A stretch of 7,466 bases of DNA. Origin: an uncultured Clostridia bacterium. Its GTDB lineage: Bacteria > Bacillota > Clostridia > Monoglobales > Firm-18. The translations under genes and the position numbers were made by a program. The notes under the pieces were generated by a model. That model ran no database searches. It saw nothing but the letters and a program-made list of their open reading frames with translations, and was not told the DNA's origin. Shown piece by piece: positions 1-6,107 of this stretch. Each line of letters starts with the position of its first letter. Within the stretch, counting starts at the first letter, position 1. Location of the stretch: assembly GCA_937914775.1 (NCBI GenBank), contig CALDNB010000172.1, positions 1 to 7,466 on the forward strand, written 5' to 3'.

Positions 1-486
1 ATTGTATTTGCAAAATCGTATGCAAATGAATTGGGTTATGTGTTTCATGAGGCGTTCACTCCTGACGTTTTGCTTCAGGATGGGGATGAGATACAGTTAG
101 GACGCACAGTAATCCGTGCCATGCATACACCGGGACATACTCCCGGAACAATGTCCTACTTTTTAGACGTGACTGACGGAGAAAAAACTTGCAGGGCAGC
201 CATGATGGGTGGTAGTGGCACCAACACTATGGAAAAACCGTTTTTAGAACGCTACGGTATTTCTGAAAAATGGAGGAATAACTATCCCGGGGTTATTACC
301 CGTCTTGAAAAAGAACATGTGGATATTGTATTAGGCAATCATATTGAAGATAATGATACTTTAGGTCGTTATCTTAAAATGAAGCAAACGGGAGAAAACA
401 CTTTTATTGACAATACGGCGTGGCCAAAGCATCTGGCAGGTTGCATTCGTCGATACAATACACTATTAGAATCAGAAAAAGAATAA
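1..486 (+). CDS. MBL-fold metallo-hydrolase, C-terminal part (5' end outside window)
   Basis: The frame is open from base 1, so the gene starts upstream of the window; the TTG at 31 is an internal codon, not a credible start. The visible 161 residues carry the C-terminal half of a metallo-beta-lactamase fold. A metal-binding histidine lies in GHTPG (residues 45-49 of the fragment). A glycine-rich GGSG (70-73) stands where many MBL hydrolases have the bridging aspartate, and a last ligand histidine is in LGNH (111-114). GHTPG followed by GG(S/T)G and no aspartate resembles the subclass-B3-like branch of the superfamily. The HxHxDH motif would be upstream and cannot be checked. The substrate is unknown; resemblance to B3 enzymes does not show antibiotic hydrolysis. 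The gene is followed after 14 bases by an Ldh-family dehydrogenase and is probably co-transcribed with it. The fold is well supported; the function is not. Confidence 0.85.
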   Translation: MVFAKSYANELGYVFHEAFTPDVLLQDGDEIQLGRTVIRAMHTPGHTPGTMSYFLDVTDGEKTCRAAMMGGSGTNTMEKPFLERYGISEKWRNNYPGVITRLEKEHVDIVLGNHIEDNDTLGRYLKMKQTGENTFIDNTAWPKHLAGCIRRYNTLLESEKE

Positions 487-493
487 AGGAGAG
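485..493 (+). promoter_or_regulatory. Ribosome binding site that fixes the dehydrogenase start
   Basis: AAAGGAGAG overlaps the TAA stop of the upstream gene and lies 9 bases (counting from AGGAG) ahead of the ATG at 501. The same frame is open further upstream to 420, but that stretch overlaps the MBL gene and has no such site, so 501 is the start. Confidence 0.8.
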
Positions 494-500
494 AATAATT

Positions 501-1532
501 ATGGCAGTTGTAAATATAAAAGAAATATATAACAGAGTACTGAAAATTTTTGAGAAAGCAGGACTTGCCCATGAGGATGCAGTAATAATGGCGGATGTGC
601 TTACTGATGCCCAAATGAAAGGTATTACCACCCACGGTTATATACGTGTTAAAAAATACGTGGATTGCATTAAAAGCGGTGGTATCAAGCCGGCAGGGGA
701 ATTACGTATTGAAAATGAAATGCCGTCCTGGGCCAGAGTTGACGGTCAGGGCGGATTAGGAATTGTTATTGCAAACAAAGCGGCGGATATTGCTATCCAA
801 AAAGCAAAAGAAACAGGTGTTGGTATTGTTAATGTTTATAATAGTCACCATTTAGGTCCTGCGGGGTATTATGCAGCAAAATGTGCTGATGCGGGTATGT
901 TGGGTATGGTTATGAGTAACGGTGATGTTTTGGTGGCAGCAACCGGCAGTCGTGAAAAAACCATCGGAAACAATCCCTTTGCTTATGCGGTACCTGCGGG
1001 AAAATATGATAAAATCTTATATGACGTTGCTATGAGTATGGGTTCTGATATGAAAATTATTCAAATGGAGCAGGAGGGAAAGCAGGTGCCAAACGGCTGG
1101 ATGCTGGACGCTAAGGGTCGTCCCTCAAACAATCCATCTGACTATATGGCAGGAGGTGTATTGCTTCCTTTTGGCGGTTATAAAGGGTACGGCCTTGCAC
1201 TGATGGTAGAAACTTTTGCGGCAGTGTTATCCGGTGCGGCAGTAACTCAAAATGTACATGCATGGAATAGCATCCCCGGCACCTCAGGCAATGTGGGACA
1301 TTTCATTATGGCATTGGATATTGCGAAAATGTGCAATGTTAATGAATATATCAAACGCACAGAAAGCATTATTGATGAAATTAAGAGTTCGGAAAAAGCA
1401 GAAGGTGCAGATGGCATCTTTTATCCCGGAGAAAAGGAACAAATTGCAAAAAATGCATGTCTTTTGGCAGGTACCGTGGAAGTGGCAGATTCTGTTATGG
1501 AACTGATAAAAACAGCAGAAGCTTCGTTTTGA
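501..1532 (+). CDS. Ldh/MDH2-family NAD(P)-dependent 2-hydroxyacid dehydrogenase
   Basis: This 343-residue protein matches the malate/L-lactate/ureidoglycolate dehydrogenase family (Pfam Ldh_2; relatives include AllD, YiaK and archaeal sulfolactate dehydrogenase), whose members are usually 330-360 residues. Visible family marks, in order: THG at 44-46 (SHG in most relatives), the DGQGGLG segment (81-87), the histidine of SHHLGPAGYY (H116/H117 region, normally S/N-NH-x-G), the nucleotide-site GNNPFAYAVPAG (156-167), the GWMLDAKGRPS stretch (199-209), and LLPFGGYKGYGLALMVE (221-237). These enzymes reduce 2-keto acids or oxidise 2-hydroxy acids in the cytoplasm with NADH or NADPH, using a fold unrelated to classical lactate dehydrogenase. 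The exact substrate cannot be told from sequence. The start is ATG 501, set by the ribosome binding site at 485-493. It lies 14 bases after the MBL hydrolase and is closed by a strong terminator, so the two form the end of one operon. The segment MSMGSDMKII (178-187), where many relatives have a more conserved cofactor-contacting stretch, looks divergent. Confidence 0.9.
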   Translation: MAVVNIKEIYNRVLKIFEKAGLAHEDAVIMADVLTDAQMKGITTHGYIRVKKYVDCIKSGGIKPAGELRIENEMPSWARVDGQGGLGIVIANKAADIAIQKAKETGVGIVNVYNSHHLGPAGYYAAKCADAGMLGMVMSNGDVLVAATGSREKTIGNNPFAYAVPAGKYDKILYDVAMSMGSDMKIIQMEQEGKQVPNGWMLDAKGRPSNNPSDYMAGGVLLPFGGYKGYGLALMVETFAAVLSGAAVTQNVHAWNSIPGTSGNVGHFIMALDIAKMCNVNEYIKRTESIIDEIKSSEKAEGADGIFYPGEKEQIAKNACLLAGTVEVADSVMELIKTAEASF

Positions 1533-1566
1533 AAAATACCGCAGATATAATCTGCGGTATTTTTTT
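1532..1566 (+). terminator. Intrinsic terminator after the dehydrogenase gene
   Basis: ACCGCAGAT (1538-1546) pairs perfectly with ATCTGCGGT (1550-1558) around a 3-base ATA loop. The stem is extended by flanking T-A pairs and is followed by six T residues (1561-1566). The A-run on the left arm (1532-1536), which touches the stop codon, would give a T-run on the other strand, so the hairpin could work both ways, although no minus-strand gene is seen nearby. Confidence 0.92.
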
Positions 1567-1567
1567 A

Positions 1568-1596
1568 TTGTGTAATTGGAGATTTTATGGTAAAAT
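1568..1596 (+). promoter_or_regulatory. Candidate sigma-A promoter with extended -10
   Basis: A -35-like TTGTGT (1568-1573), a 17-base spacer and TAAAAT (1591-1596) preceded by TGG, which makes an extended -10 element (TGnTAAAAT). It starts immediately after the terminator T-run and predicts a transcript starting near 1603, about 20 bases before the metallophosphoesterase ATG. The -35 box is a weak match; the position between a terminator and a new gene supports the call. It would drive the unit running from 1626 to 7373. Confidence 0.55.
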
Positions 1597-1612
1597 GTAA
1601 TAACAAACACAG

Positions 1613-1618
1613 AAAGGG
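1613..1618 (+). promoter_or_regulatory. Ribosome binding site deciding the metallophosphoesterase start
   Basis: AAAGGG lies 7 bases before the ATG at 1626. An in-frame ATG at 1587 lies within the predicted promoter and has no such site; starting there would also put charged residues ahead of the membrane segment. Confidence 0.65.
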
Positions 1619-1625
1619 TTATACA

Positions 1626-2432
1626 ATGAAAAAGTTGCCGATAATTTTATCAATAATTATAATTATATTTTTTACTTTTGACAACAGACTTAAAATCGTA
1701 GATTACAATCTTAACGACGACAAAATTTCAGGTGACGTTAAATTAGCCCTTGTTACTGATTTGCATAGTTGTTTGTACGGAGAAAATCAGGCGAAACTGA
1801 TTAATGCCATAGAAAACTACAATCCTGATGCTGTGCTTTTAGGCGGAGATATTTTTGATGATTATTATGTGAATAATAACAGTCATATCTTTATTGAAAG
1901 TATTACCAAAAAATATAAGACGTACTATGTCAGCGGTAATCACGAATGGTGGAGTGGTGAAATGGATCACTATTTCGATTATCTGAAAAGTGTGGGCGTT
2001 AATGTTTTAAGAGGGGATTGTGACTATCTGACCGTTAACGGTAATAATATTGTTATAAGTGGCGTTGACGACCCCGAAGCAGGGGATACGGTTTATGATA
2101 ATCAACTGGAGACAGTTGCGAAAAATATCGATAGTGAAAATTACAATATTTTACTTGCTCACAGACCTGAAAATGCGGAAGAATATTTTGCTCACGACTT
2201 TGATTTGGTTTTATCGGGACACGCTCACGGCGGTCAGTTTCGGATACCGGTTTTATTAAACGGATTTTTTGCACCAAATCAGGGCTTCTTTCCAAAATTA
2301 GCAGGTGGTATGTATGATTTTGGCGACAGTAAACTGATTGTAAGTCGGGGATTATCTAAGGAAAACACAAAATTACCACGAATATTTAACAGACCTGAAT
2401 TGGTGTTTGTTACTTTAAAGGAGACAATATGA
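1626..2432 (+). CDS. Membrane-anchored calcineurin-like metallophosphoesterase (YkuE/YaeI type)
   Basis: The 268-residue protein has the complete calcineurin-like metallophosphoesterase signature: DLH (45-47), GGDIFDD (73-79), GNHE (104-107), the histidine of LAHRPE (177-182), and GHAHGGQ (198-204). All expected ligands for the two-metal site are present. The GHAHGGQ form and the C-terminal SRGL followed by a proline-rich LPRIFNRPEL are typical of the YkuE/YaeI/LpxH-like subgroup. The N-terminus (MKK, then an isoleucine/phenylalanine-rich segment at about residues 5-18) is a likely uncleaved membrane anchor with positive residues inside, which would place the catalytic domain on the outer face. 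No twin-arginine motif is present, unlike what is described for some relatives. YkuE-type proteins are linked to the cell envelope, but the physiological substrate is uncertain. The start is ATG 1626. The stop overlaps the fbp start (ATGA), so the two are translationally coupled. Confidence 0.9.
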   Translation: MKKLPIILSIIIIIFFTFDNRLKIVDYNLNDDKISGDVKLALVTDLHSCLYGENQAKLINAIENYNPDAVLLGGDIFDDYYVNNNSHIFIESITKKYKTYYVSGNHEWWSGEMDHYFDYLKSVGVNVLRGDCDYLTVNGNNIVISGVDDPEAGDTVYDNQLETVAKNIDSENYNILLAHRPENAEEYFAHDFDLVLSGHAHGGQFRIPVLLNGFFAPNQGFFPKLAGGMYDFGDSKLIVSRGLSKENTKLPRIFNRPELVFVTLKETI

Positions 2433-4297
2433 GTATTTTAGACGAAACAAAATATTACAGATTACTTGCTGAAAAATGGCCTACTAAAAAAGATGTGGTG
2501 TCTGAAATTATAAATCTTCAGGCAATACTTAGCCTACCTAAAGGCACAGAGCATTTTATAAGCGACATTCACGGAGAACACGAACATTTTACTCACGTTA
2601 TGCGTACTGCATCTGGAGTTATAAGAGCCAAAATCCATGACGTGTTTGATGGTGTACTGTCTTCTCGTGAGCAGATTAAACTTGCAAACCTTATATACTA
2701 TCCCGAAAGGATACTTAAAAACTATTCGGGGGACAGAAAGTGGACGGAAGAAAACCTTTTAAGGCTTATTGAAATATGTAAAGTTGCCTGTGCCAAGTAC
2801 ACCCGTTCAAAAGTAAGAAAAGCACTTCCGAAAAAATATGCTTACATAATCGATGAACTTTTAAACTGTGATTCGAAAAATATTAATAAAGAAAACTATT
2901 ACAATACAATTGTTGAAACAATTATAAATCTTGACTGTGCTGATGATTTTATAGAGGAAATAGCAGGGGTTATAAGAAAACTTTCCGTTGACCATCTGCA
3001 TATAGTGGGAGATGTTTTTGACAGAGGACCAAGACCTGACATTGTACTTGATACGTTACTTGAAGTTAAAGATATAGACTTGCAGTGGGGTAATCACGAT
3101 GTTGTATGGATGGGTGCAATGATGGGCTCATCTGTTTGCATAAGCGTAGTCCTTGCAAACAGTCTTAAATATGAAAATACTGTGTTTTTAGAAGAGGGAT
3201 ACGGCATCAGTCTGCGCCATCTCGAAAATTTTGCCAACAAAAACTATTCGGGTAAAAACAGTATTGAAAAAATGTATAAGGCAATTTCGGTAATAAGATT
3301 TAAACTTGAGGACAGTATTATGCAGTCCAGAAAAGAATTCTTAATGACTGATAAAACCAGACTTGATAAAATAGATTTTGACAATATGATGTGGCAGGGT
3401 TACAGACTTAATACAGACCAGTTTCCTACCATTAATAAAAATGATCCCTTTAAACTTACAACCGAAGAGAAAGACGTTATAGATGGACTGCGACACAGTT
3501 TTACAACCAGCGAAAAAATCAGAAAACATCTTAATTTTATGTTTTCAAAAGGAAGCGTTTATCTTCGTTATAACGGAAATCTTTTATACCACGGATGTAT
3601 TCCTTTAGAAGAAAATGGTGATTTTTCAGTTTTTAAATATAAGAATAAAACTTATCACGGAAAGAATTATCTTGATTTTTGTGACAAGAAGTTACGTGAG
3701 GCGTACAAGAAAAAGACAGAAGAAACTGCAGATTTTGCATGGTTTTTGTGGTGTTCGCCGTCCTCGCCTCTTTTCGGAAAGAAGAATATGGCTACTTTCG
3801 AGAGAATGTATATTGATGACAAGGAAACTCACAAAGAAGAAAAACAACCCTATTTTCACTTGTGGAACGATGAGGAAATATGCAACAAAATAATGACTGA
3901 ATTTGATATAAACTGCGAAAGCGGACACATAATAAACGGGCACATTCCTGTTAAATTTGCTGACGGAGAAAGTCCTGTTAAAGCAAACGGCAAACTTATT
4001 CTTATAGATGGCGGAATGTCAACCGCATACCGCAAACAGACGGGAATTGCAGGATATACCCTTATTTATAATTCCTACGGACTTGCCATTACGTCACATT
4101 CTCCCTTTGAAAGCATAAATTCAATCGTCCTTGAAAACTGCGAAATGGTATCCCAGAAGTACATTGTTGAAAAGGCAGGAGAAAGAATTCTTGTGAAGGA
4201 CACAGACAACGGGAAAAAACTTTCTGATGCCATATATGATTTACAGACTCTGATGTTTCTTTACGAGGCAGGTATTATACCTGAGAAAACATACTGA
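2429..4297 (+). CDS. fbp: Fructose-1,6-bisphosphatase class III
   Basis: This 622-residue protein is the Firmicutes-type (class III, FBPase_2) fructose-1,6-bisphosphatase. It hydrolyses fructose 1,6-bisphosphate to fructose 6-phosphate in gluconeogenesis, in the cytoplasm. It is slightly shorter than the Bacillus enzyme of about 670 residues. Metal-site motifs of the metallophosphatase core are interrupted by the helical insert typical of the class: SDIHGEHEHF (45-54), GDVFDRGPRPD (194-204), WGNHD (220-224), then YHGCIP (387-392), and NGHIPVK followed by a LILIDGGMS segment near the C-terminal third. The start ATG overlaps the preceding stop (ATGA), with AAAGGAGA 5-12 bases upstream inside the previous gene. 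The downstream neighbours are a DUF1538-like stump and a GH13 glycosidase, so the segment groups sugar-phosphate and alpha-glucan functions. Bacillus fbp is constitutively expressed and regulated by phosphoenolpyruvate; nothing in this window shows such control directly. Confidence 0.96.
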   Translation: MSILDETKYYRLLAEKWPTKKDVVSEIINLQAILSLPKGTEHFISDIHGEHEHFTHVMRTASGVIRAKIHDVFDGVLSSREQIKLANLIYYPERILKNYSGDRKWTEENLLRLIEICKVACAKYTRSKVRKALPKKYAYIIDELLNCDSKNINKENYYNTIVETIINLDCADDFIEEIAGVIRKLSVDHLHIVGDVFDRGPRPDIVLDTLLEVKDIDLQWGNHDVVWMGAMMGSSVCISVVLANSLKYENTVFLEEGYGISLRHLENFANKNYSGKNSIEKMYKAISVIRFKLEDSIMQSRKEFLMTDKTRLDKIDFDNMMWQGYRLNTDQFPTINKNDPFKLTTEEKDVIDGLRHSFTTSEKIRKHLNFMFSKGSVYLRYNGNLLYHGCIPLEENGDFSVFKYKNKTYHGKNYLDFCDKKLREAYKKKTEETADFAWFLWCSPSSPLFGKKNMATFERMYIDDKETHKEEKQPYFHLWNDEEICNKIMTEFDINCESGHIINGHIPVKFADGESPVKANGKLILIDGGMSTAYRKQTGIAGYTLIYNSYGLAITSHSPFESINSIVLENCEMVSQKYIVEKAGERILVKDTDNGKKLSDAIYDLQTLMFLYEAGIIPEKTY

Positions 4298-4326
4298 GCA
4301 ATATAATTTTTACAGGAGTTAAAAAA

Positions 4327-4485
4327 ATGACACGAATTTTTCCATCAATTAAAGAGTCGCTTAGTTCGGTTTTGCCTATTGCAATAATCGTTCTTGTGCT
4401 GTCTGTATCTTTTGTATCGTTGGATACAGGTGTCCTTGTTCTGTTTTTGTTTGCAATTCCAACTGAAAAGGCATATAAAATCTGA
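4327..4485 (+). pseudogene. 52-residue membrane ORF, likely N-terminal remnant of a DUF1538 protein
   Basis: The ATG at 4327 is preceded by a good AGGAG (4314-4318) at 8-base spacing, and the frame runs to TGA at 4483-4485. The peptide begins with a short amphipathic segment (IKESLSSVLPI, residues 8-18), then a hydrophobic stretch (19-31), a short polar turn (SLDTG) and a second hydrophobic stretch (36-44), and ends abruptly with a polar tail (PTEKAYKI). The K-E-x-L-x-S-V-L-P-I-x-x-I-V-L-x-L-S pattern is what I recall from the start of DUF1538 membrane proteins, which normally continue for two hundred or more residues. Similarity stops around residue 42, where the family continues with a glycine-rich transmembrane segment. 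The simplest reading is a deletion that left the ribosome binding site and first 40 or so codons and joined them to a short out-of-family tail. It may still be translated as a small membrane protein. The family match is from memory, not a search. Confidence 0.55.
4451..4479 (+). promoter_or_regulatory. Candidate promoter for the GH13 gene inside the DUF1538 remnant
   Basis: TTGCAA (4451-4456), a 17-base spacer and TATAAA (4474-4479) give four of six and five of six consensus matches. The predicted start is near 4486, directly after the stop of the small ORF and about 20 bases ahead of the amylase ATG, with the ribosome binding site inside that leader. AT-rich DNA yields chance matches, so this is tentative. 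Confidence 0.4.
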
Positions 4486-4493
4486 GTTAAAAT

Positions 4494-4498
4494 GGAGG
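4494..4498 (+). promoter_or_regulatory. Ribosome binding site of the GH13 gene
   Basis: GGAGG, 7 bases ahead of the ATG at 4506. This is the strongest Shine-Dalgarno match in the window and fits an abundantly translated metabolic enzyme. Confidence 0.75.
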
Positions 4499-4505
4499 AA
4501 AATAA

Positions 4506-6089
4506 ATGGCGTGGTATGACGAGGCAATATTTTATCACATATATCCGTTGGGAATGACAGGGGCACCGGAGAAAAACGCTTATGGTGAACCGGAGCACAG
4601 GCTGAATACTTTAATCCCTTTTATTCCGCAGATTAAAAAACTCGGCTTTACTGCACTGTATATCGGTCCTCTTTTTGAATCTGTGGGACATGGATACGAA
4701 ACCACGGATTATAAGAAATTAGATTCAAGGCTTGGTACGAACAATGACTTGACAGAGTTTGTGTCACAATGTCACAAACACGGAATACGGGTTGTTTTAG
4801 ACGGCGTATTCAATCACACGGGGCGTGATTTCTTTGCCTTTAAAGACATCAGGCAAAACAGAGAAATGTCAAGATACAAAGACTGGTATTGCAACGTGAA
4901 TTTCTATGGCAACAACGTATATAATGACGGTTTTTCTTATGATAACTGGGGTGGGTATGATTTACTTGCAAAATTAAATCAGCAAAACGGTGAGGTCAGG
5001 GAGTATATATGTGACGTAATTCGTTTTTGGGTAAAAGAGTTTGATATTGACGGAATCCGACTTGATGCCGCAGATGTCCTGGATTTTAGTTATATGCAGA
5101 TGTTACGAATGGTTGCAAACGAAGTGAAACCTGACTTCTGGCTTATGGGCGAAGTTATTCACGGAGATTATATCAGGTGGGTAAACGGTGATACTTTGCA
5201 CTGTGTTACCAATTACCATTTACACAAGGCATTATATTCAGGTCATAATGACCACAACTATTTTGAGATTGCACACACTGTAAAGCGTTTGTATGAAATG
5301 GGCGGAAACCGTCCTGATGGGCTTAAGTTATACAATTTTACAGATAATCACGATGTTGAGCGTATTTACACTAAACTTAATAAAAAGAGCCATTTTGTTC
5401 CTGTTCATATTTTGCTTTATACTCTGCCGGGTGTTCCGTCTGTTTATTACGGCTCGGAATTTGGTATTGAGGGGCAAAAGCAATATGGCTCAGATGATTC
5501 TTTAAGACCTTTTATTTCTTATGAACAATATATTGAGTCGGTAAAAGACAACAACCTGACTAAACTGATTTCAAGGTTGGGAGAAATACGAAAAGATACC
5601 AAAGCATTGTCTTACGGAACATATAAAGAACTGGTACTTACAAACTGTCAGTACGCTTTTTCAAGGGAATTTAACGGTCAATGCGTTCTTGTGGCTGTCA
5701 ACAACAGTGACAGTGATTGTATGATGAATATTCCTGCGCAGAACACCATGGAGTATGTGGGCGGAATAACAGGAGAAAAAGTGCTTGTAAAAGACGGACA
5801 TATATCCGTAAATGTAAAGGCGAACTCGGGAGAGATATGGCTTCCTGTATGTTCGGAAGAAAAGACGGTGGAACCTGTCGCAATTGAGGTTTATGAGCAG
5901 GAAATTCCTGTACCTCCAAAGGAAGAAAAACAAAACAAGACGTATGAAGAAATGACGGTGGAGGAACTTCAGAAAGCAATACTTGAGAGAATGAGCCGAA
6001 ACGGTACTGTTACGGAACATATGAAAAAAGATGTTATGGAAAATGTTTACCACAATTCTTTGGTAACGTGGATTAAGAGTTTCAACTGA
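4506..6089 (+). CDS. GH13 alpha-amylase-family glycosidase, cytoplasmic, with extra C-terminal tail
   Basis: This 527-residue protein has all the conserved GH13 regions: region I DGVFNH (99-104), region V-like LLAKLN (153-158), region II GIRLDAAD (183-190) with the nucleophile D187 and R185, region III GEV with acid/base E216, and region IV FTDNHD (278-283) with transition-state stabiliser D283. The barrel starts almost at residue 1 (AIFYHIYPLG), so there is no signal peptide and no N-terminal CBM34-type domain. It should act in the cytoplasm on maltodextrins, cyclodextrins or other imported alpha-glucans. A beta-rich domain C follows (about 365-447). After it come a linker with PVPPKEEK (468-475) and a predicted helical tail (about 479-527) that I do not recognise as a standard GH13 module. 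Whether it is a maltogenic amylase, cyclomaltodextrinase, neopullulanase or alpha-glucosidase cannot be decided from motifs. It lies 20 bases after the DUF1538 remnant and 18 before mtaB. Confidence 0.92.
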   Translation: MAWYDEAIFYHIYPLGMTGAPEKNAYGEPEHRLNTLIPFIPQIKKLGFTALYIGPLFESVGHGYETTDYKKLDSRLGTNNDLTEFVSQCHKHGIRVVLDGVFNHTGRDFFAFKDIRQNREMSRYKDWYCNVNFYGNNVYNDGFSYDNWGGYDLLAKLNQQNGEVREYICDVIRFWVKEFDIDGIRLDAADVLDFSYMQMLRMVANEVKPDFWLMGEVIHGDYIRWVNGDTLHCVTNYHLHKALYSGHNDHNYFEIAHTVKRLYEMGGNRPDGLKLYNFTDNHDVERIYTKLNKKSHFVPVHILLYTLPGVPSVYYGSEFGIEGQKQYGSDDSLRPFISYEQYIESVKDNNLTKLISRLGEIRKDTKALSYGTYKELVLTNCQYAFSREFNGQCVLVAVNNSDSDCMMNIPAQNTMEYVGGITGEKVLVKDGHISVNVKANSGEIWLPVCSEEKTVEPVAIEVYEQEIPVPPKEEKQNKTYEEMTVEELQKAILERMSRNGTVTEHMKKDVMENVYHNSLVTWIKSFN

Positions 6090-6107
6090 TACACAGGAGA
6101 GTAAGTA

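Noticed and set aside
1..486. Antibiotic-resistance beta-lactamase
   Set aside because: Only generic superfamily motifs are visible, the N-terminal metal motif is outside the window, and the operon partner suggests a metabolic role.
420..500. Upstream in-frame extension of the dehydrogenase reading frame to 420
   Set aside because: It overlaps the end of the MBL gene, lacks a ribosome binding site and adds residues not expected in the family; the ATG at 501 has a strong site at the right spacing.
369..635. Minus-strand open frames (75-88 codons)
   Set aside because: They lie antisense across the MBL end and the dehydrogenase start, have skewed composition and no recognisable motif or ribosome binding site; they are shadows of the plus-strand genes.
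4275..4598. Minus-strand open frame of 107 codons over the fbp/GH13 gap
   Set aside because: It covers the ends of two well-supported plus-strand genes and the small membrane ORF, and its translation looks like antisense of them rather than a protein family.
5661..6053. Minus-strand open frames (93-130 codons) opposite the GH13 tail
   Set aside because: The Phe/His/Leu-rich translation is what antisense of a Glu/Lys/Val-rich tail gives; no start signal is seen.
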